DNA of 48,354 bases from Clostridia bacterium (GTDB lineage Bacteria > Bacillota > Peptococcia > DRI-13 > SV3-B141), in the NCBI GenBank assembly GCA_018433015.1, contig JAHDSB010000142.1:1-48354 (forward strand), written 5' to 3'. The notes below the pieces were generated by a model, which searched no databases, was not told the DNA's origin, and saw only the letters and a list, made by a program, of their open reading frames with translations. The translations under genes and the position numbers were made by a program. This document shows, piece by piece, positions 19,462 to 29,385 of the stretch (the first letter of the stretch is position 1; every line of letters begins with the position of its first letter).

Positions 19462-19653
19462 TTAGGAGCCTCCTTACATGATATGGCAGGATCTTATTCT
19501 TTATTATCAGTTTCTCCCCTTTATTATAAACTTATATCACACTGCAAGCCAGCGTGGAGAAACTTTCCGGGGAAATTTCCGACAGCAGTTCACCTTTAAA
19601 AAGTTTTCCCTAAAAAAATAACACTCCATTTCCCCCTGATGGAGTGCCTCATT
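19462..19653 (-). other. Short intergenic region upstream of the PHP operon
   Basis: It must hold the promoter of the PHP-rapZ-yvcK-whiA operon, but I see no convincing promoter pair. A spo0E terminator occupies its right part. No small gene was found. Confidence 0.4.
19611..19646 (-). terminator. Intrinsic terminator of the spo0E-like gene
   Basis: CACTCCAT pairs with ATGGAGTG around a nine-base C-rich loop; on the minus strand it is followed by TTATTTTTTT. It lies seven bases beyond the stop codon. Confidence 0.85.
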
Positions 19654-19836
19654 CTATCTACTTTTTTCTTTTAGCCGAATATTCATATGTTTAACTATCA
19701 GCTTGTCCAACCGTTTACTTACTTCATAGATCTCCCTTGTCGTCAAGAGTTCCCTTTTACCGTTAGCAAGAGTATAAAGTTCATTTCTCAGCATTTCCAT
19801 CTCTTGCAAAATTTTTTCCGAAGCTGCGCCTATCAT
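19654..19836 (-). CDS. Spo0E-like aspartyl-phosphate phosphatase
   Basis: A 60-residue two-helix protein with the motif SKRLDKLIVKH (consensus SxxLDxLI) near residues 40-50. The family dephosphorylates Spo0A~P and so delays sporulation in Bacillus; here it suggests an endospore-forming lineage with a Spo0A phosphorelay. It starts at ATG 19836 behind AGGAGGAGG, a strong site. It is monocistronic with its own terminator. The family is very short and divergent, so the exact target is inferred. Confidence 0.87.
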   Translation of the reverse strand: MIGAASEKILQEMEMLRNELYTLANGKRELLTTREIYEVSKRLDKLIVKHMNIRLKEKSR

Positions 19837-19923
19837 TTCCTCCTCCTATATTTTTTTCCATTATTTTCTTTTATAGAGACTTTATTCGACTCTTAAATTC
19901 AAAATCCTCCCATTCCAGGAAAT

Positions 19924-19952
19924 TATTTTGTTAATTTTTGTTAATTTTTGTT
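19924..19952. repeat. Short 10-base tandem repeat (TTAATTTTTG)
   Basis: Two exact copies of TTAATTTTTG at 19931-19950 flanked by partial copies, one helical turn apart, upstream of the spo0E-like gene and downstream of the HAD gene. It could be a binding array or simply AT-rich slippage. Confidence 0.6.
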
Positions 19953-19989
19953 CTCTTGTTAACATATGGTAATTTATGGTAACTGTCAT

Positions 19990-20787
19990 CTAAGTTAAGA
20001 CAAATTTTTCAATTGCTTCCGCTACACCATCATCATCATTTTTACAAGTAATATAGCGGGCCAGCTCTTTAATTTGAGGCACAGCATTGCCCATGGCTAC
20101 CCCCAAACCAGCATATTCTATCATATCCAAATCATTTTGGCTATCTCCTACAGCCATAACTTCCTCAGCAGTAAAACCTAAGCTGGTAGCTAAACTGTGT
20201 AAAGCCCGGCCTTTGGTCGCCAAGGGATGAGCAAATTCCAGAAAAAATGATTTAGACTTAGTAATATGCACAATATCCCTAAAATCTCCCGTAAGTTCCT
20301 TATATAAATCATCCAGTTTATCGGCATCGCCAATTACCAGGATTTTAGAAGGTTCCGTTTTGATAGCCTCCACTAAGTTAGGTACTACATGATAAGGCAC
20401 CTTACATACTCTAGCATAACGTTCTAGCTCCGGAGACTCTTCCTCAATATATAATTCATCATTGATATAAACATTGATCTGGAAACTATATTCCCTCAGT
20501 CGTTTAAGCAAAGCTTTAGCATATTTAAGTTCTAAAGGCTGTTGGTGAACAACTCTCCCATCTGCATATTTCACAAGGGCCCCTTGATAAGTTATCAAGG
20601 GCAAATCCAGCCCTAGGTCCTGAGCATATGGAAGGGCCGAAGCATACATCCGTCCCGTAGCTAAAGTGACTAGGGTCCCTTGTTCCACGGCTTCCTTGAT
20701 GGCCTTCTTAGCTCTAGGAGAAATGGTTAAGTCCGTTCTCAATAAAGTATCATCTAAATCTAACGCTACCAGTTTAATTTTCTCCAT
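19990..20787 (-). CDS. Cof-type HAD-IIB family phosphatase
   Basis: A 265-residue HAD hydrolase. Motif I is VALDLDDTLLRTD at the N-terminus (nucleophile Asp), followed by VTLATGRMY, a C2-type cap domain in the middle, and motif IV AVGDSQNDLDMIEYAG with VAMGNAVPQIK near the C-terminus. The Cof/YwpJ-like group dephosphorylates sugar phosphates, flavin or pyridoxal phosphates, often with broad specificity, so the substrate is not assigned. It follows the small membrane protein gene by about 40 bases and may share its transcript. Start ATG 20787 has GAGGAG upstream. Confidence 0.9.
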   Translation of the reverse strand: MEKIKLVALDLDDTLLRTDLTISPRAKKAIKEAVEQGTLVTLATGRMYASALPYAQDLGLDLPLITYQGALVKYADGRVVHQQPLELKYAKALLKRLREYSFQINVYINDELYIEEESPELERYARVCKVPYHVVPNLVEAIKTEPSKILVIGDADKLDDLYKELTGDFRDIVHITKSKSFFLEFAHPLATKGRALHSLATSLGFTAEEVMAVGDSQNDLDMIEYAGLGVAMGNAVPQIKELARYITCKNDDDGVAEAIEKFVLT

Positions 20788-20825
20788 GGTAACACTCCTC
20801 TTCCCCCAAAAATTAACTTTACACC

Positions 20826-21170
20826 TTATTTTTTGTCATCAATTAAAATAGTTAAGAAATAGCTGGTAATAGATAAGAGAATAGAACCTATTACAGCTGT
20901 AATAATCCCGTCTATCCTAAATCCTCCCACAACGGAGGCCGCTAATTTCAACATTATGCCATTTAAAACAAAGGTAAATAACCCTAAAGTGAAAACATTT
21001 ACAGGTAATGTAAGCAACCAAAAGATGGGCCTAATTACCGCATTTACTATACCTAACACTAAAGAGGCAATCAGAGCAGCTCCTAAACCACTCACATATA
21101 TACCCTCTAAGAGATATGCGGTGATTATCAAAGCTATACTATTCAATAGCCAACGTACTAACAATGACAT
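20826..21170 (-). CDS. Small four-helix membrane protein (phage holin IV / YvlD family)
   Basis: A 114-residue protein made almost wholly of four hydrophobic helices, with the family core VLGIVNAVIRPIFWLLTLPVNVFTLGLFTFVLNGIML. It belongs to the group annotated as phage holin family 4 superfamily (B. subtilis YvlD), which is chromosomal and not tied to prophages; function unknown, with links to envelope stress in Bacillus. No phage genes surround it. Start ATG 21170 is preceded by AAGGAGGG. Confidence 0.85.
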   Translation of the reverse strand: MSLLVRWLLNSIALIITAYLLEGIYVSGLGAALIASLVLGIVNAVIRPIFWLLTLPVNVFTLGLFTFVLNGIMLKLAASVVGGFRIDGIITAVIGSILLSITSYFLTILIDDKK

Positions 21171-21223
21171 ATTTTTCCCTCCTTATCTCCTTATCCCGTT
21201 CTCCCTTTAAATCAATCCTTATT

Positions 21224-23041
21224 TTATTCTGCAGGATGAAAAAATTCATAAATCTGTTCCGCTATCTGTTCATTTATACCTTCAACTTCTGATAATTCTT
21301 GAGGTGTTGCTTGCATTATTTTCTTAATGGAAAAATTAAAGTGCTTTAACAAAGCTTCTTTTCTCTTTTTACCTATGCCCGGTATATCCGTCAGTACAGA
21401 AGATAAATTGCGCTTGCCTCGCAACAATCTATGATAAGTTATGGCAAAACGGTGAGCTTCGTCACGTATTCTCTGGATTAAATACAATCCTTGGGAGCGG
21501 CGAGGAAGAATAATAGGTTCACTGCTGTCTTCTGTAAAAATCCATTCATTTTCTTTAGCCAAACCTACGGTAGGTATATCTCCATACCCCAGCTCTTCCA
21601 TGACCTTACGAGCCGATGATAGCTGCCCTTTTCCCCCATCAATAACTATTAGTTGAGGTAATGTAGCAAATTTTTCATCTCCTGCCGTGGCTTTATTAAA
21701 ACGACGCCTAATTACTTCCTCCATGCTGGCAAAATCATCGGGTCCTTCCACAGTTTTTATTTTAAATCTGCGGTACTCTGAGGAGCAAGGCTTGCCCTCC
21801 ACAAATACTACCATGGAAGCCACAGTTTCTGCTCCCTGAATATGGGAGATATCATAGCATTCCATGCGCTGTGGCTTATCTTCCAGTTTTAAAGACGCCG
21901 CTAATTCTGCTAAACCGTCCTGGGGGTTATTCCTGCTCATACTGGCCACTATTTCCTGCTGCAAGCTGTCCAGGGCATTTTTCCCTACCATCTCCAGGAG
22001 ATGTCGTTTATCCCCTTGTTTAGGAACTTTCAGTTCCACCCGGCCTCCTCTTTTTCCTTTCAGCCAGGCGGTAAGGACTTCCTGTTCCTCTACTTCTTCC
22101 GGCATAAGGATCTCCCGGGGAATATACTCCACTTGATTGTAATATTGTTTGAGAAAAGCGCCTAAAACTTCTGCCCCTTCCGTCTCTTCTGTAGTCTCTA
22201 AGAAGAAATGGTCCCGGCCTAACAATTTACCTTCTCTAATCATAAAGACTTGAACACAGCTCTTCTTAATACTTTTAACATAGTTTATTACATCCATATC
22301 GGCATAGCGATCAGAAATTATTTTTTGTTTGGCTACTACTTTTTCTACCGCCGCCAATTGATCTCGAATTTCCGCGGCCCGTTCAAAGTTTAACTCTTCC
22401 GCCGCTTTTTCCATCTTTTCTTGCAGAGCTTTTAATAAGTTTTCCTGTTTACCTTCTAAAAAAAGGATAACTTCCTGAATCATTTTATTATATTCTTCCT
22501 GGCTTATTTTTCCCACACAAGGTGCTGCACAGCGTTTGATGTGAGCATTAAGGCAAGGACGGTCCCGTTTAGGCAAGGTCCTCTGTTTGCAGGAACGTAT
22601 GGGGAAGATCCTCTTCAACAACCGCAAAGTCTCATGGACTGCCGAAGCACTTGTAAAGGGCCCGAAATAGCGGGCCCCATCTTTTTTTAAGGATCGCACA
22701 ATTTCCAAGCGAGGATAGCTTTCTTGGAGGGTAACCCTAATAAAAGGATAATTCTTATCATCTGTTAAACGCACATTATATTTAGGCTTATGCTCTTTAA
22801 TCAGGTTATTTTCTAAAATTAAAGCTTCTATTTCCGTATCCGTAATTATATATTCTAAATCGTAAATATTTTGCACTAAAGCTCGTGTTTTAGCAGAGTC
22901 CCGATGTTGAGAAGAGAAGTATGATTTTATGCGATTTTTTAGGTTTACAGCCTTACCAACATAAATAATCTTATCCTGCTTATTCTTCATCAAATAAACT
23001 CCGGGAAGGCTGGGCAAATTTTGCAGTTTATCCTCCAGCAC
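21224..23041 (-). CDS. uvrC: Excinuclease ABC subunit C
   Basis: A 605-residue UvrC, which makes the two incisions around bulky DNA lesions after UvrA-UvrB loading. N-terminal GIY-YIG nuclease (LPGVYLMKNKQDKIIYVGKAVNLKNR), Cys-rich segment CKQRTLPKRDRPCLNAHIKRCAAPC, UVR domain near residues 200-240, RNase H-like nuclease (ECYDISHIQGAETVASMVVF, then VIDGGKGQL) and C-terminal helix-hairpin-helix. It follows uvrA by 31 bases in the order uvrB-uvrA-uvrC. Complete and normal in length. Confidence 0.98.
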   Translation of the reverse strand: MLEDKLQNLPSLPGVYLMKNKQDKIIYVGKAVNLKNRIKSYFSSQHRDSAKTRALVQNIYDLEYIITDTEIEALILENNLIKEHKPKYNVRLTDDKNYPFIRVTLQESYPRLEIVRSLKKDGARYFGPFTSASAVHETLRLLKRIFPIRSCKQRTLPKRDRPCLNAHIKRCAAPCVGKISQEEYNKMIQEVILFLEGKQENLLKALQEKMEKAAEELNFERAAEIRDQLAAVEKVVAKQKIISDRYADMDVINYVKSIKKSCVQVFMIREGKLLGRDHFFLETTEETEGAEVLGAFLKQYYNQVEYIPREILMPEEVEEQEVLTAWLKGKRGGRVELKVPKQGDKRHLLEMVGKNALDSLQQEIVASMSRNNPQDGLAELAASLKLEDKPQRMECYDISHIQGAETVASMVVFVEGKPCSSEYRRFKIKTVEGPDDFASMEEVIRRRFNKATAGDEKFATLPQLIVIDGGKGQLSSARKVMEELGYGDIPTVGLAKENEWIFTEDSSEPIILPRRSQGLYLIQRIRDEAHRFAITYHRLLRGKRNLSSVLTDIPGIGKKRKEALLKHFNFSIKKIMQATPQELSEVEGINEQIAEQIYEFFHPAE

Positions 23042-23072
23042 ATACTCTCCTCCCTTCTTAAAAGTTATACCA

Positions 23073-25895
23073 TCACTGTTCTAATACTCTTTTAAGATAA
23101 AGTCCCGTATAACTCCGGGGATTAAGGCAGATTTCTTCGGGGGTTCCCTGAGCCACGATTTCTCCCCCTTTATCTCCACCTTCCGGTCCTAAATCGATAA
23201 GGTAATCTGCGGACTTGATCACATCCAAGTTATGCTCAATAACTAAGACTGTATCTCCTGCTTCCACTAAACGGGTAAGGACTCCTAGGAGCTTATGAAT
23301 GTCGGCCATATGCAGCCCCGTGGTAGGTTCATCTAAAATATATAAAGTTTTTCCGTTGCTGCGCCGGCTTAATTCCGAAGCCAGCTTGATTCTTTGAGCT
23401 TCCCCGCCCGACAGGGTGGTAGCCGGCTGACCTAACCTGATATAACCTAAGCCTACATCCTGCATAGTTTTAAGCTTGCGGTAGATTTTAGGATGGTTTT
23501 GGAAAAACTCTGCCGCTTCATCCACAGTCATTTCTAAGATTTGGGCAATATTCTTTCCTTTATATTTAACTTCCAAGGTTTCCCGATTGTAACGCTTTCC
23601 TTTACAAACTTCACAAGGCACGTAAACATCGGGCAGAAAGTGCATTTCTATTTTAATAATTCCATCACCGCTACAAGCTTCACACCGCCCTCCTTTAACA
23701 TTAAAGCTGAAGCGTCCCGGCTTATAGCCGCGCATCCGAGCTTCCGGAGTTTGGGCATAAACTTCCCGAATTCCGTCAAAGACCCCCGTATAGGTGGCGG
23801 GGTTGGAACGTGGAGTACGACCTATGGGTGATTGATCTATATTGATTATTTTATCTAGATATTCTAAACCGGTAATCTCTTTATGAACACCGGGTTTAGT
23901 CCTTGAACCATGAAGCTCATGGGCTAAACGCTTATAAAGGATTTCATTGACTAAGGTACTCTTACCCGACCCCGATACCCCTGTTACACAAACAAAAAGA
24001 TTAAGGGGTATGGCAGCTGTAATATTTTTTAGGTTATTTTGCCGAGCTCCCGTTATTTTTAACCACTTACCATTAGGATCTCGTCTCTTAAAAGGTACAG
24101 GGATTTTTTCTCGTCCACTTAAATATGCTCCCGTCATAGATGGTTCTGACGCCATAATGTCCTGTAAAGTTCCCTGGGCTACTATTTTTCCGCCATGGGC
24201 ACCTGCTCCCGGTCCAATATCAATGATATGATCCGCAGCCCGCATAGTATCCTCATCATGTTCTACAACTAGCACCGTATTCCCTAAATCCCGCAAGGAT
24301 AAAAGGGTATCAATCAAACGGCTGTTGTCCCGCTGATGCAATCCTATAGAAGGTTCATCCAGGATATATAAAACCCCCATTAAGCTGGAACCTATTTGGG
24401 TAGCTAATCTGATTCTTTGGGCTTCTCCTCCCGATAAAGTACCGGCGGAGCGATGTAAAGTAACATAATCCAGTCCTACATTCACTAGAAAGCCCAGACG
24501 GGCCTTAATTTCTTTCAAAATCTGACGTGCGATAAAAGCATCCCTCTCCGAAAGCTGTAAGTTTTCAAAAAAGCTTAAGGACTCACGGATGGAAAGGCTG
24601 GTAATCTCCCAAATATTTTTTCCTTCAATGGTGATAGCCATGCTTTCCGGCTTAAGACGGGTACCCTTACATTGGGGACAGGAAATACTATTCATATAAG
24701 ATTCAATTTCCCGCCGCACATAATCGGATTGAGTTTCCCGATAACGCCGTTCCAAATTAGGTATAACCCCTTCATAAGCAGTATCGAAAACCCGCAATTC
24801 TCCTTGAGAATTGTAGTAGCGAAAACGTATTTTTTCCCCGTTAGCTCCATAGAGAATCATATCCTGCTGTTGAGGAGTCAGTTCGTTAAAAGGGGTATCC
24901 ATGGAAAAATTAAATTGGCGAGCCAAAGATTCCAGCATTCCCGTGTACCAGTTGGATGAACCTCTGCTCCAAGGTTCTACAGCTCCTTGAGCTAAGGATC
25001 TGGAGCGATCAGGCACGACCATTTCCGGATCTATTTCTAATTTAAAACCTAAGCCGCCACAAACAGGACAGGCTCCAAAAGGACTATTGAAAGAAAACAT
25101 GCGCGGAGTAACTTCCTCAAAACTGATGCCACAATCTATGCAGGCAAATTTTTCACTGAACAATAATTCTTCTTGATCGATAACCTGTACTGTAGCAATA
25201 CCTTCTGCCAGATTCAGAGCTGTTTCCAAGGAATCAGCCAGGCGTTTTTCTACCCCATCTTTGATTATTATTCGATCTATTACTACTTCGATGGTATGCT
25301 TTTTATTCTTTTCTAGCTTAATATCCTCAGCTACTTCCCGTACTTCTCCATCCACTCTCACTCTGACATAACCATTTTTCTGGATTTGCTGGAATGTTTT
25401 TTGGTGGGTTCCTTTACGTCCCCTTACTATAGGAGCTAGAATCTGCATCCGTGTCCTTTCGGGATAACTCATAAGTTTGTCCACCATTTGGTCCACAGTT
25501 TGCTGCTCAATAGGTTTTCCACAACTATAACAATGGACTTTGCCGATGCGGGCATACAGCAGCCGCAGATAATCATAAATTTCCGTCACCGTCCCCACTG
25601 TAGATCGGGGGTTGCGGCTCGTTGTTTTCTGGTCAATAGAAATGGCAGGGGATAGCCCTTCAATATAGTCTACATCAGGCTTATCCATTTGCCCTAAAAA
25701 TTGACGGGCATAAGCAGAAAGGGACTCCACATACCTTCTTTGCCCTTCCGCATAAATAGTATCAAAAGCCAGGGAAGACTTCCCTGAGCCACTGAGTCCT
25801 GTAATAACTACCAGTTTATCGCGGGGGATCTCTACATCAATGTTCTGGAGATTGTGGGAGCGAGCTCCTTTTATAATAATTTTATCTTTTGCCAT
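23073..25895 (-). CDS. uvrA: Excinuclease ABC subunit A
   Basis: A 940-residue UvrA, the DNA-damage recognition ATPase. It has two ABC modules, with Walker [21 protein letters not shown] near the N-terminus and [19 protein letters not shown] in the second half, signatures [14 protein letters not shown] and [14 protein letters not shown], and zinc-binding CPVCGGLG and [14 protein letters not shown] segments. The frame continues to GTG 25907, but ATG 25895 gives the normal [20 protein letters not shown] start. It lies 32 bases after uvrB. Confidence 0.98.
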   Translation of the reverse strand: MAKDKIIIKGARSHNLQNIDVEIPRDKLVVITGLSGSGKSSLAFDTIYAEGQRRYVESLSAYARQFLGQMDKPDVDYIEGLSPAISIDQKTTSRNPRSTVGTVTEIYDYLRLLYARIGKVHCYSCGKPIEQQTVDQMVDKLMSYPERTRMQILAPIVRGRKGTHQKTFQQIQKNGYVRVRVDGEVREVAEDIKLEKNKKHTIEVVIDRIIIKDGVEKRLADSLETALNLAEGIATVQVIDQEELLFSEKFACIDCGISFEEVTPRMFSFNSPFGACPVCGGLGFKLEIDPEMVVPDRSRSLAQGAVEPWSRGSSNWYTGMLESLARQFNFSMDTPFNELTPQQQDMILYGANGEKIRFRYYNSQGELRVFDTAYEGVIPNLERRYRETQSDYVRREIESYMNSISCPQCKGTRLKPESMAITIEGKNIWEITSLSIRESLSFFENLQLSERDAFIARQILKEIKARLGFLVNVGLDYVTLHRSAGTLSGGEAQRIRLATQIGSSLMGVLYILDEPSIGLHQRDNSRLIDTLLSLRDLGNTVLVVEHDEDTMRAADHIIDIGPGAGAHGGKIVAQGTLQDIMASEPSMTGAYLSGREKIPVPFKRRDPNGKWLKITGARQNNLKNITAAIPLNLFVCVTGVSGSGKSTLVNEILYKRLAHELHGSRTKPGVHKEITGLEYLDKIINIDQSPIGRTPRSNPATYTGVFDGIREVYAQTPEARMRGYKPGRFSFNVKGGRCEACSGDGIIKIEMHFLPDVYVPCEVCKGKRYNRETLEVKYKGKNIAQILEMTVDEAAEFFQNHPKIYRKLKTMQDVGLGYIRLGQPATTLSGGEAQRIKLASELSRRSNGKTLYILDEPTTGLHMADIHKLLGVLTRLVEAGDTVLVIEHNLDVIKSADYLIDLGPEGGDKGGEIVAQGTPEEICLNPRSYTGLYLKRVLEQ

Positions 25896-25927
25896 TTTTA
25901 ACACCACTCTTAATAAAATAATATCGC

Positions 25928-27904
25928 TTATAGCTGCCCTTTCAATTCAAAGATGATATCTCGTAATTCGGCAGCTTTTTCAAAGGCCAATTCTCGCGAA
26001 GCCTTCTTCATATCCTTTTCCAATCTAACAATCATATCTTTTATTTCTAATTTAGACATTTTCTTAATATTAGCCGTTTTGTATTGTTCCCCTTCTTCCG
26101 CTACATGAGTAGCCTCCAGCACATCACGGATAGCTTTCTTAACAGTTTGCGGGGTGATGTTGTGTTTTTTATTATAGGCCACTTGTTTTTTCCGTCTTCT
26201 ATCTGTTTCATCAATAGCTTTTTTCATAGAATCAGTTATGCGGTCGGCATACATAATAACATGTCCCTCAACATTACGGGCTGCCCGGCCGATGGTCTGG
26301 ATTAAAGAACGTTCAGAGCGCAAAAATCCTTCTTTATCAGCATCAAGAATAGCAACCAAGGAGACTTCTGGCAAATCCAAGCCCTCCCGTAATAAGTTTA
26401 TTCCTACCAAAACATCAAAGACTCCTAACCGCAAATCCCGGATAATTTCCACCCGTTCTAAAGTTTTTATTTCTGAATGGAGGTAGCGCACTTTTATCCC
26501 CGTTTCCCTGAGATAATCCGTGAGATCTTCTGCCATTTTTTTCGTTAGAGTCGTAACCAGAACCCTTTCTTTCCTATCTATCCGTAGCTTGATTTCCTCC
26601 AAAAGGTCATCAATTTGCCCTTTCGTAGGCTTAATTGTTATTTCCGGATCTACTAAACCCGTAGGTCTAATAATCTGTTCCACAACTTCCCTACTCATCT
26701 TCATTTCATAGGGACCCGGTGTAGCCGAAACAAAGACTACTTGATTTACTCGCTGTTCAAATTCCTCAAATTTTAAGGGTCTATTGTCCAGGGCAGAGGG
26801 TAAACGAAAACCGTGGTCTACCAAAGTATTTTTGCGAGATCTGTCCCCTGCATACATCCCCCCAACTTGGGGCACCGTCACATGGGACTCGTCAATCATC
26901 ATTAAAAAGTCTTTAGGAAAATAATCCAATAAGGTGTAAGGAGCTTCACCCTCCTGACGTTGGGTCAGATGGCGAGAATAATTCTCAATACCGGAACAGA
27001 AGCCAACTTCCCGCATCATTTCCATATCGTATCTGGTGCGCTGTTCCAAACGTTGAGCTTCTAACAACCTGTGGTGGGAACGTAATTCCCTCAATCTCGT
27101 TTCCAGCTCTGCTTCGATCTTCACCAGAGCTTTATCCATCTTTTCTTTAGCTGTAACGTAGTGACTGGCGGGGAAAATACTGACATGACGACGCGAACCC
27201 AGCACCTCTCCCGTCAAGGTGTCCACCTCTACGATTCTGTCCACTTCATCGCCGAACAGTTCGATGCGCACAGCTTTTTCTCCATAGGAGGCCGGGAAAA
27301 TATCAATGACATCTCCTCTAACTCTGAAGGTTCCCCGTACAAAATTTACATCATTTCTGTCATACTGAATATCTGTTAAACGTCTCAAGATAAAATTACG
27401 GTCATATTCTTGTCCCACTCGTAAAGACAAGCTCTGCTCCCCATAATCTTCCGGGGAGCCCAAACCATAAATACAAGAAACGCTGGATACAACTATTACA
27501 TCTCTTCTCTCAAAGAGGGCCGCCGTAGCAGAGTGGCGCAATTTTTCTACTTCTTCGTTGATAGAGGAATCTTTTTCTATATAAGTATCAGTCTGAGGTA
27601 CATATGCTTCAGGCTGATAATAATCGTAATAACTGACAAAATACTCTACGGCATTATCGGGAAAAAATTCCTTAAACTCGCTACAGAGTTGGGCCGCCAG
27701 GGTCTTATTGTGAGCAATGATTAAGGTAGGTTTCTGTACCTTTTCTATAACATGGGCCATGGCAAAGGTCTTGCCTGTCCCCGTAGCCCCTAGTAAGGTT
27801 TGATGGGCAATTCCTTTTTTTATGTTATTGACTAGAGCCTCTATGGCCTGGGGCTGATCTCCTTGAGGCGTGTATTCTGATTTTAAGACAAAGCGATTTT
27901 CCAT
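25928..27904 (-). CDS. uvrB: Excinuclease ABC subunit B
   Basis: A 658-residue UvrB helicase-like subunit of nucleotide excision repair. Walker [15 protein letters not shown], the beta-hairpin [25 protein letters not shown]-like [10 protein letters not shown], helicase motif [11 protein letters not shown], and a C-terminal UVR domain ([22 protein letters not shown]) that binds UvrC. ATG 27904 with GGAGG five bases upstream is preferred over an upstream in-frame start. It is the first gene of uvrB-uvrA-uvrC. No GAAC-N4-GTTC LexA box is visible upstream, so SOS control is not supported. Confidence 0.98.
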   Translation of the reverse strand: MENRFVLKSEYTPQGDQPQAIEALVNNIKKGIAHQTLLGATGTGKTFAMAHVIEKVQKPTLIIAHNKTLAAQLCSEFKEFFPDNAVEYFVSYYDYYQPEAYVPQTDTYIEKDSSINEEVEKLRHSATAALFERRDVIVVSSVSCIYGLGSPEDYGEQSLSLRVGQEYDRNFILRRLTDIQYDRNDVNFVRGTFRVRGDVIDIFPASYGEKAVRIELFGDEVDRIVEVDTLTGEVLGSRRHVSIFPASHYVTAKEKMDKALVKIEAELETRLRELRSHHRLLEAQRLEQRTRYDMEMMREVGFCSGIENYSRHLTQRQEGEAPYTLLDYFPKDFLMMIDESHVTVPQVGGMYAGDRSRKNTLVDHGFRLPSALDNRPLKFEEFEQRVNQVVFVSATPGPYEMKMSREVVEQIIRPTGLVDPEITIKPTKGQIDDLLEEIKLRIDRKERVLVTTLTKKMAEDLTDYLRETGIKVRYLHSEIKTLERVEIIRDLRLGVFDVLVGINLLREGLDLPEVSLVAILDADKEGFLRSERSLIQTIGRAARNVEGHVIMYADRITDSMKKAIDETDRRRKKQVAYNKKHNITPQTVKKAIRDVLEATHVAEEGEQYKTANIKKMSKLEIKDMIVRLEKDMKKASRELAFEKAAELRDIIFELKGQL

Positions 27905-27953
27905 GTTATCCTCCACTTTTGCCATTTATAGGATATTGATTGAATATCACATT

Positions 27954-27959
27954 ATTATA
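27954..27959 (-). promoter_or_regulatory. Extended -10 promoter upstream of uvrB
   Basis: On the minus strand TGATATAAT gives an extended -10 (TG-A-TATAAT), 49 bases before the uvrB start. The matching -35 (TTAAAA at 17-base spacing) is weak, as is usual with extended -10 elements. Confidence 0.5.
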
Positions 27960-28030
27960 TCATACTAAGAGTATTTTTTTAAACACTTAAAGAGGAGTAA
28001 CAAATTATGTCACTCCCCTGCTTTTTCTTC

Positions 28031-28085
28031 ATAAACAGAGTTCTTAGCTTCAGAGGGGGTTATAACCTACCACTGAAGGTTAGCT
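28031..28085 (-). repeat. Intergenic structured element with copy at 689-707
   Basis: ATAAACAGAGTTCTTAGCT at 28031-28049 differs by one base from 689-707. Next to it lie nested inverted repeats: CTTCAG (28048-28053) with CTGAAG (28073-28078), enclosing the perfect palindrome GGTTATAACC (28058-28067). The 687-790 region also has a nearby AGAGGGGGTTA word beside a hairpin. It sits between the PDZ protein stop and uvrB. It may be a small interspersed repeat or the end of a lost element. Confidence 0.45.
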
Positions 28086-28113
28086 ATGGGACAAACTTCA
28101 AGATCTTTACCCT

Positions 28114-29364
28114 TCAGGGCTTAAGTTTTGTCCTCAATTTTTTCCACCATTTCTCCATTACACTTACTCCGCCCTTAACCTCCAAGTAGCGATAATCATG
28201 TTCTTCCGGCACAGCTATAAATCCTAAAGGATTGCCGGGTTTGCGTTTCACTACTAATTCTTCTATCTGCTCCGTTTCTTTCTTTACTATAGTCAGTTTA
28301 ACTTCTTTCTCCTCATCAAGCAACAAACTCTGAATCTGATAAGTATCATTAACAGGGCAATCATTAACTTCCAGGACAATATCACCTATACTAACACCTG
28401 CTTTTTTCAAGGGAGACTTGTGCAACACATACAAAATTTTTACTCCCTCCTGAGGTTGCACAAACAGGGGTGGGCTTTTCATCTCCCGCTTCTGTCCTAC
28501 ATAAATTAAATACTCATGTCCCAAAGGTCCGAAAAGAGCCGGGATAAGGGCAAATTTCGGAACATAACTGGCAGTAATTGCAAAGATAAGCAAGATTACG
28601 CTGTACAATGCTAGCTCTCTGCTGGAACGCCGTGTTTTTTCTCGGGGCATACAGGAAAGGGCCAAATCTCCATAACCTAAAGCAGCAATTACGGGCATCA
28701 TCATATAGAAAGGTTCTCCTGAACCTTGTAAAAATTCCGCCTTAATAAGGGGCCACCAGTCCGGCATCTGCACTGCGTTTGTGATAACGTCCTGACTGGG
28801 TAGACTCCAGGCCAACAAAGCCACTAAAGGCAGAGGCCAAAATTTTTGGAGATTAAAACCTCCTACCACATCCCCTGCTCTGGTTCTCAGATAAATAGGC
28901 AGGGGTTGCAAGTGGGCGCTAAAACGAATTAACAGGGCCTCTACCATATGAAGAATGGCTACAAGACCCATGACCTGAGGTATGCTTACCTGGGGAAAAC
29001 CCAAAAAGATTCTGGAGAGGGAAAGCAATCCTCCGGCATAAGCAAAGCATAAGAAACGCTGTCTAATAAACATCAAGAAAATAGCTGTAATCCACAGGTA
29101 TTTAATTCCTATTTCTAATACAGATATACCTACCAGGACCAGCAAGAAGCTACCGATGATTCCACCAATTATGCCAAAAAAGGCGGCCGTAAAAAAAGAG
29201 GGCCAGAGGGGCTCTTCAGGCATATCAAAAAGCTGTTGAGACATTCTGGCCATTCTACGATTTTGGAAACCTATAAACAACACAATCAGCCAAAAAATAC
29301 CGCTAGACATCAGGGATTTAAAGCTTTCTAACATCAATGCACTAAGCTTTACAAAGGGAAACAT
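28114..29364 (-). CDS. PDZ-domain polytopic membrane protein (MinJ-like position)
   Basis: A 416-residue protein with about eight hydrophobic segments over residues 1-270, then a PDZ domain near residues 310-370 (EGVKILYVLHKSPLKKAGVSIGDIVLEVNDCPVND) and a basic tail. B. subtilis MinJ has this architecture (transmembrane helices then PDZ) and is encoded beside ctpB and ftsEX, as here, so a topological or division-site role is a reasonable inference. Sequence identity cannot be judged by eye. It starts 21 bases after the S41 protease stop and is probably the last gene of the ftsE operon. Confidence 0.7.
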   Translation of the reverse strand: MFPFVKLSALMLESFKSLMSSGIFWLIVLFIGFQNRRMARMSQQLFDMPEEPLWPSFFTAAFFGIIGGIIGSFLLVLVGISVLEIGIKYLWITAIFLMFIRQRFLCFAYAGGLLSLSRIFLGFPQVSIPQVMGLVAILHMVEALLIRFSAHLQPLPIYLRTRAGDVVGGFNLQKFWPLPLVALLAWSLPSQDVITNAVQMPDWWPLIKAEFLQGSGEPFYMMMPVIAALGYGDLALSCMPREKTRRSSRELALYSVILLIFAITASYVPKFALIPALFGPLGHEYLIYVGQKREMKSPPLFVQPQEGVKILYVLHKSPLKKAGVSIGDIVLEVNDCPVNDTYQIQSLLLDEEKEVKLTIVKKETEQIEELVVKRKPGNPLGFIAVPEEHDYRYLEVKGGVSVMEKWWKKLRTKLKP

Positions 29365-29385
29365 AATCAGCCCCCTTCATCTCCA

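Noticed and set aside
20826-21170. Prophage holin
   Set aside because: The holin-like name reflects a family label only; no phage lysis or structural genes surround it.
27926-28000. LexA/SOS box upstream of uvrB
   Set aside because: Looked for GAAC-N4-GTTC-type sites; none is present.
28031-28113. A known riboswitch (c-di-GMP, preQ1, T-box) in the structured region before uvrB
   Set aside because: No conserved riboswitch core was recognised and it lies past the PDZ gene stop, far from the uvrB start and in front of its promoter.
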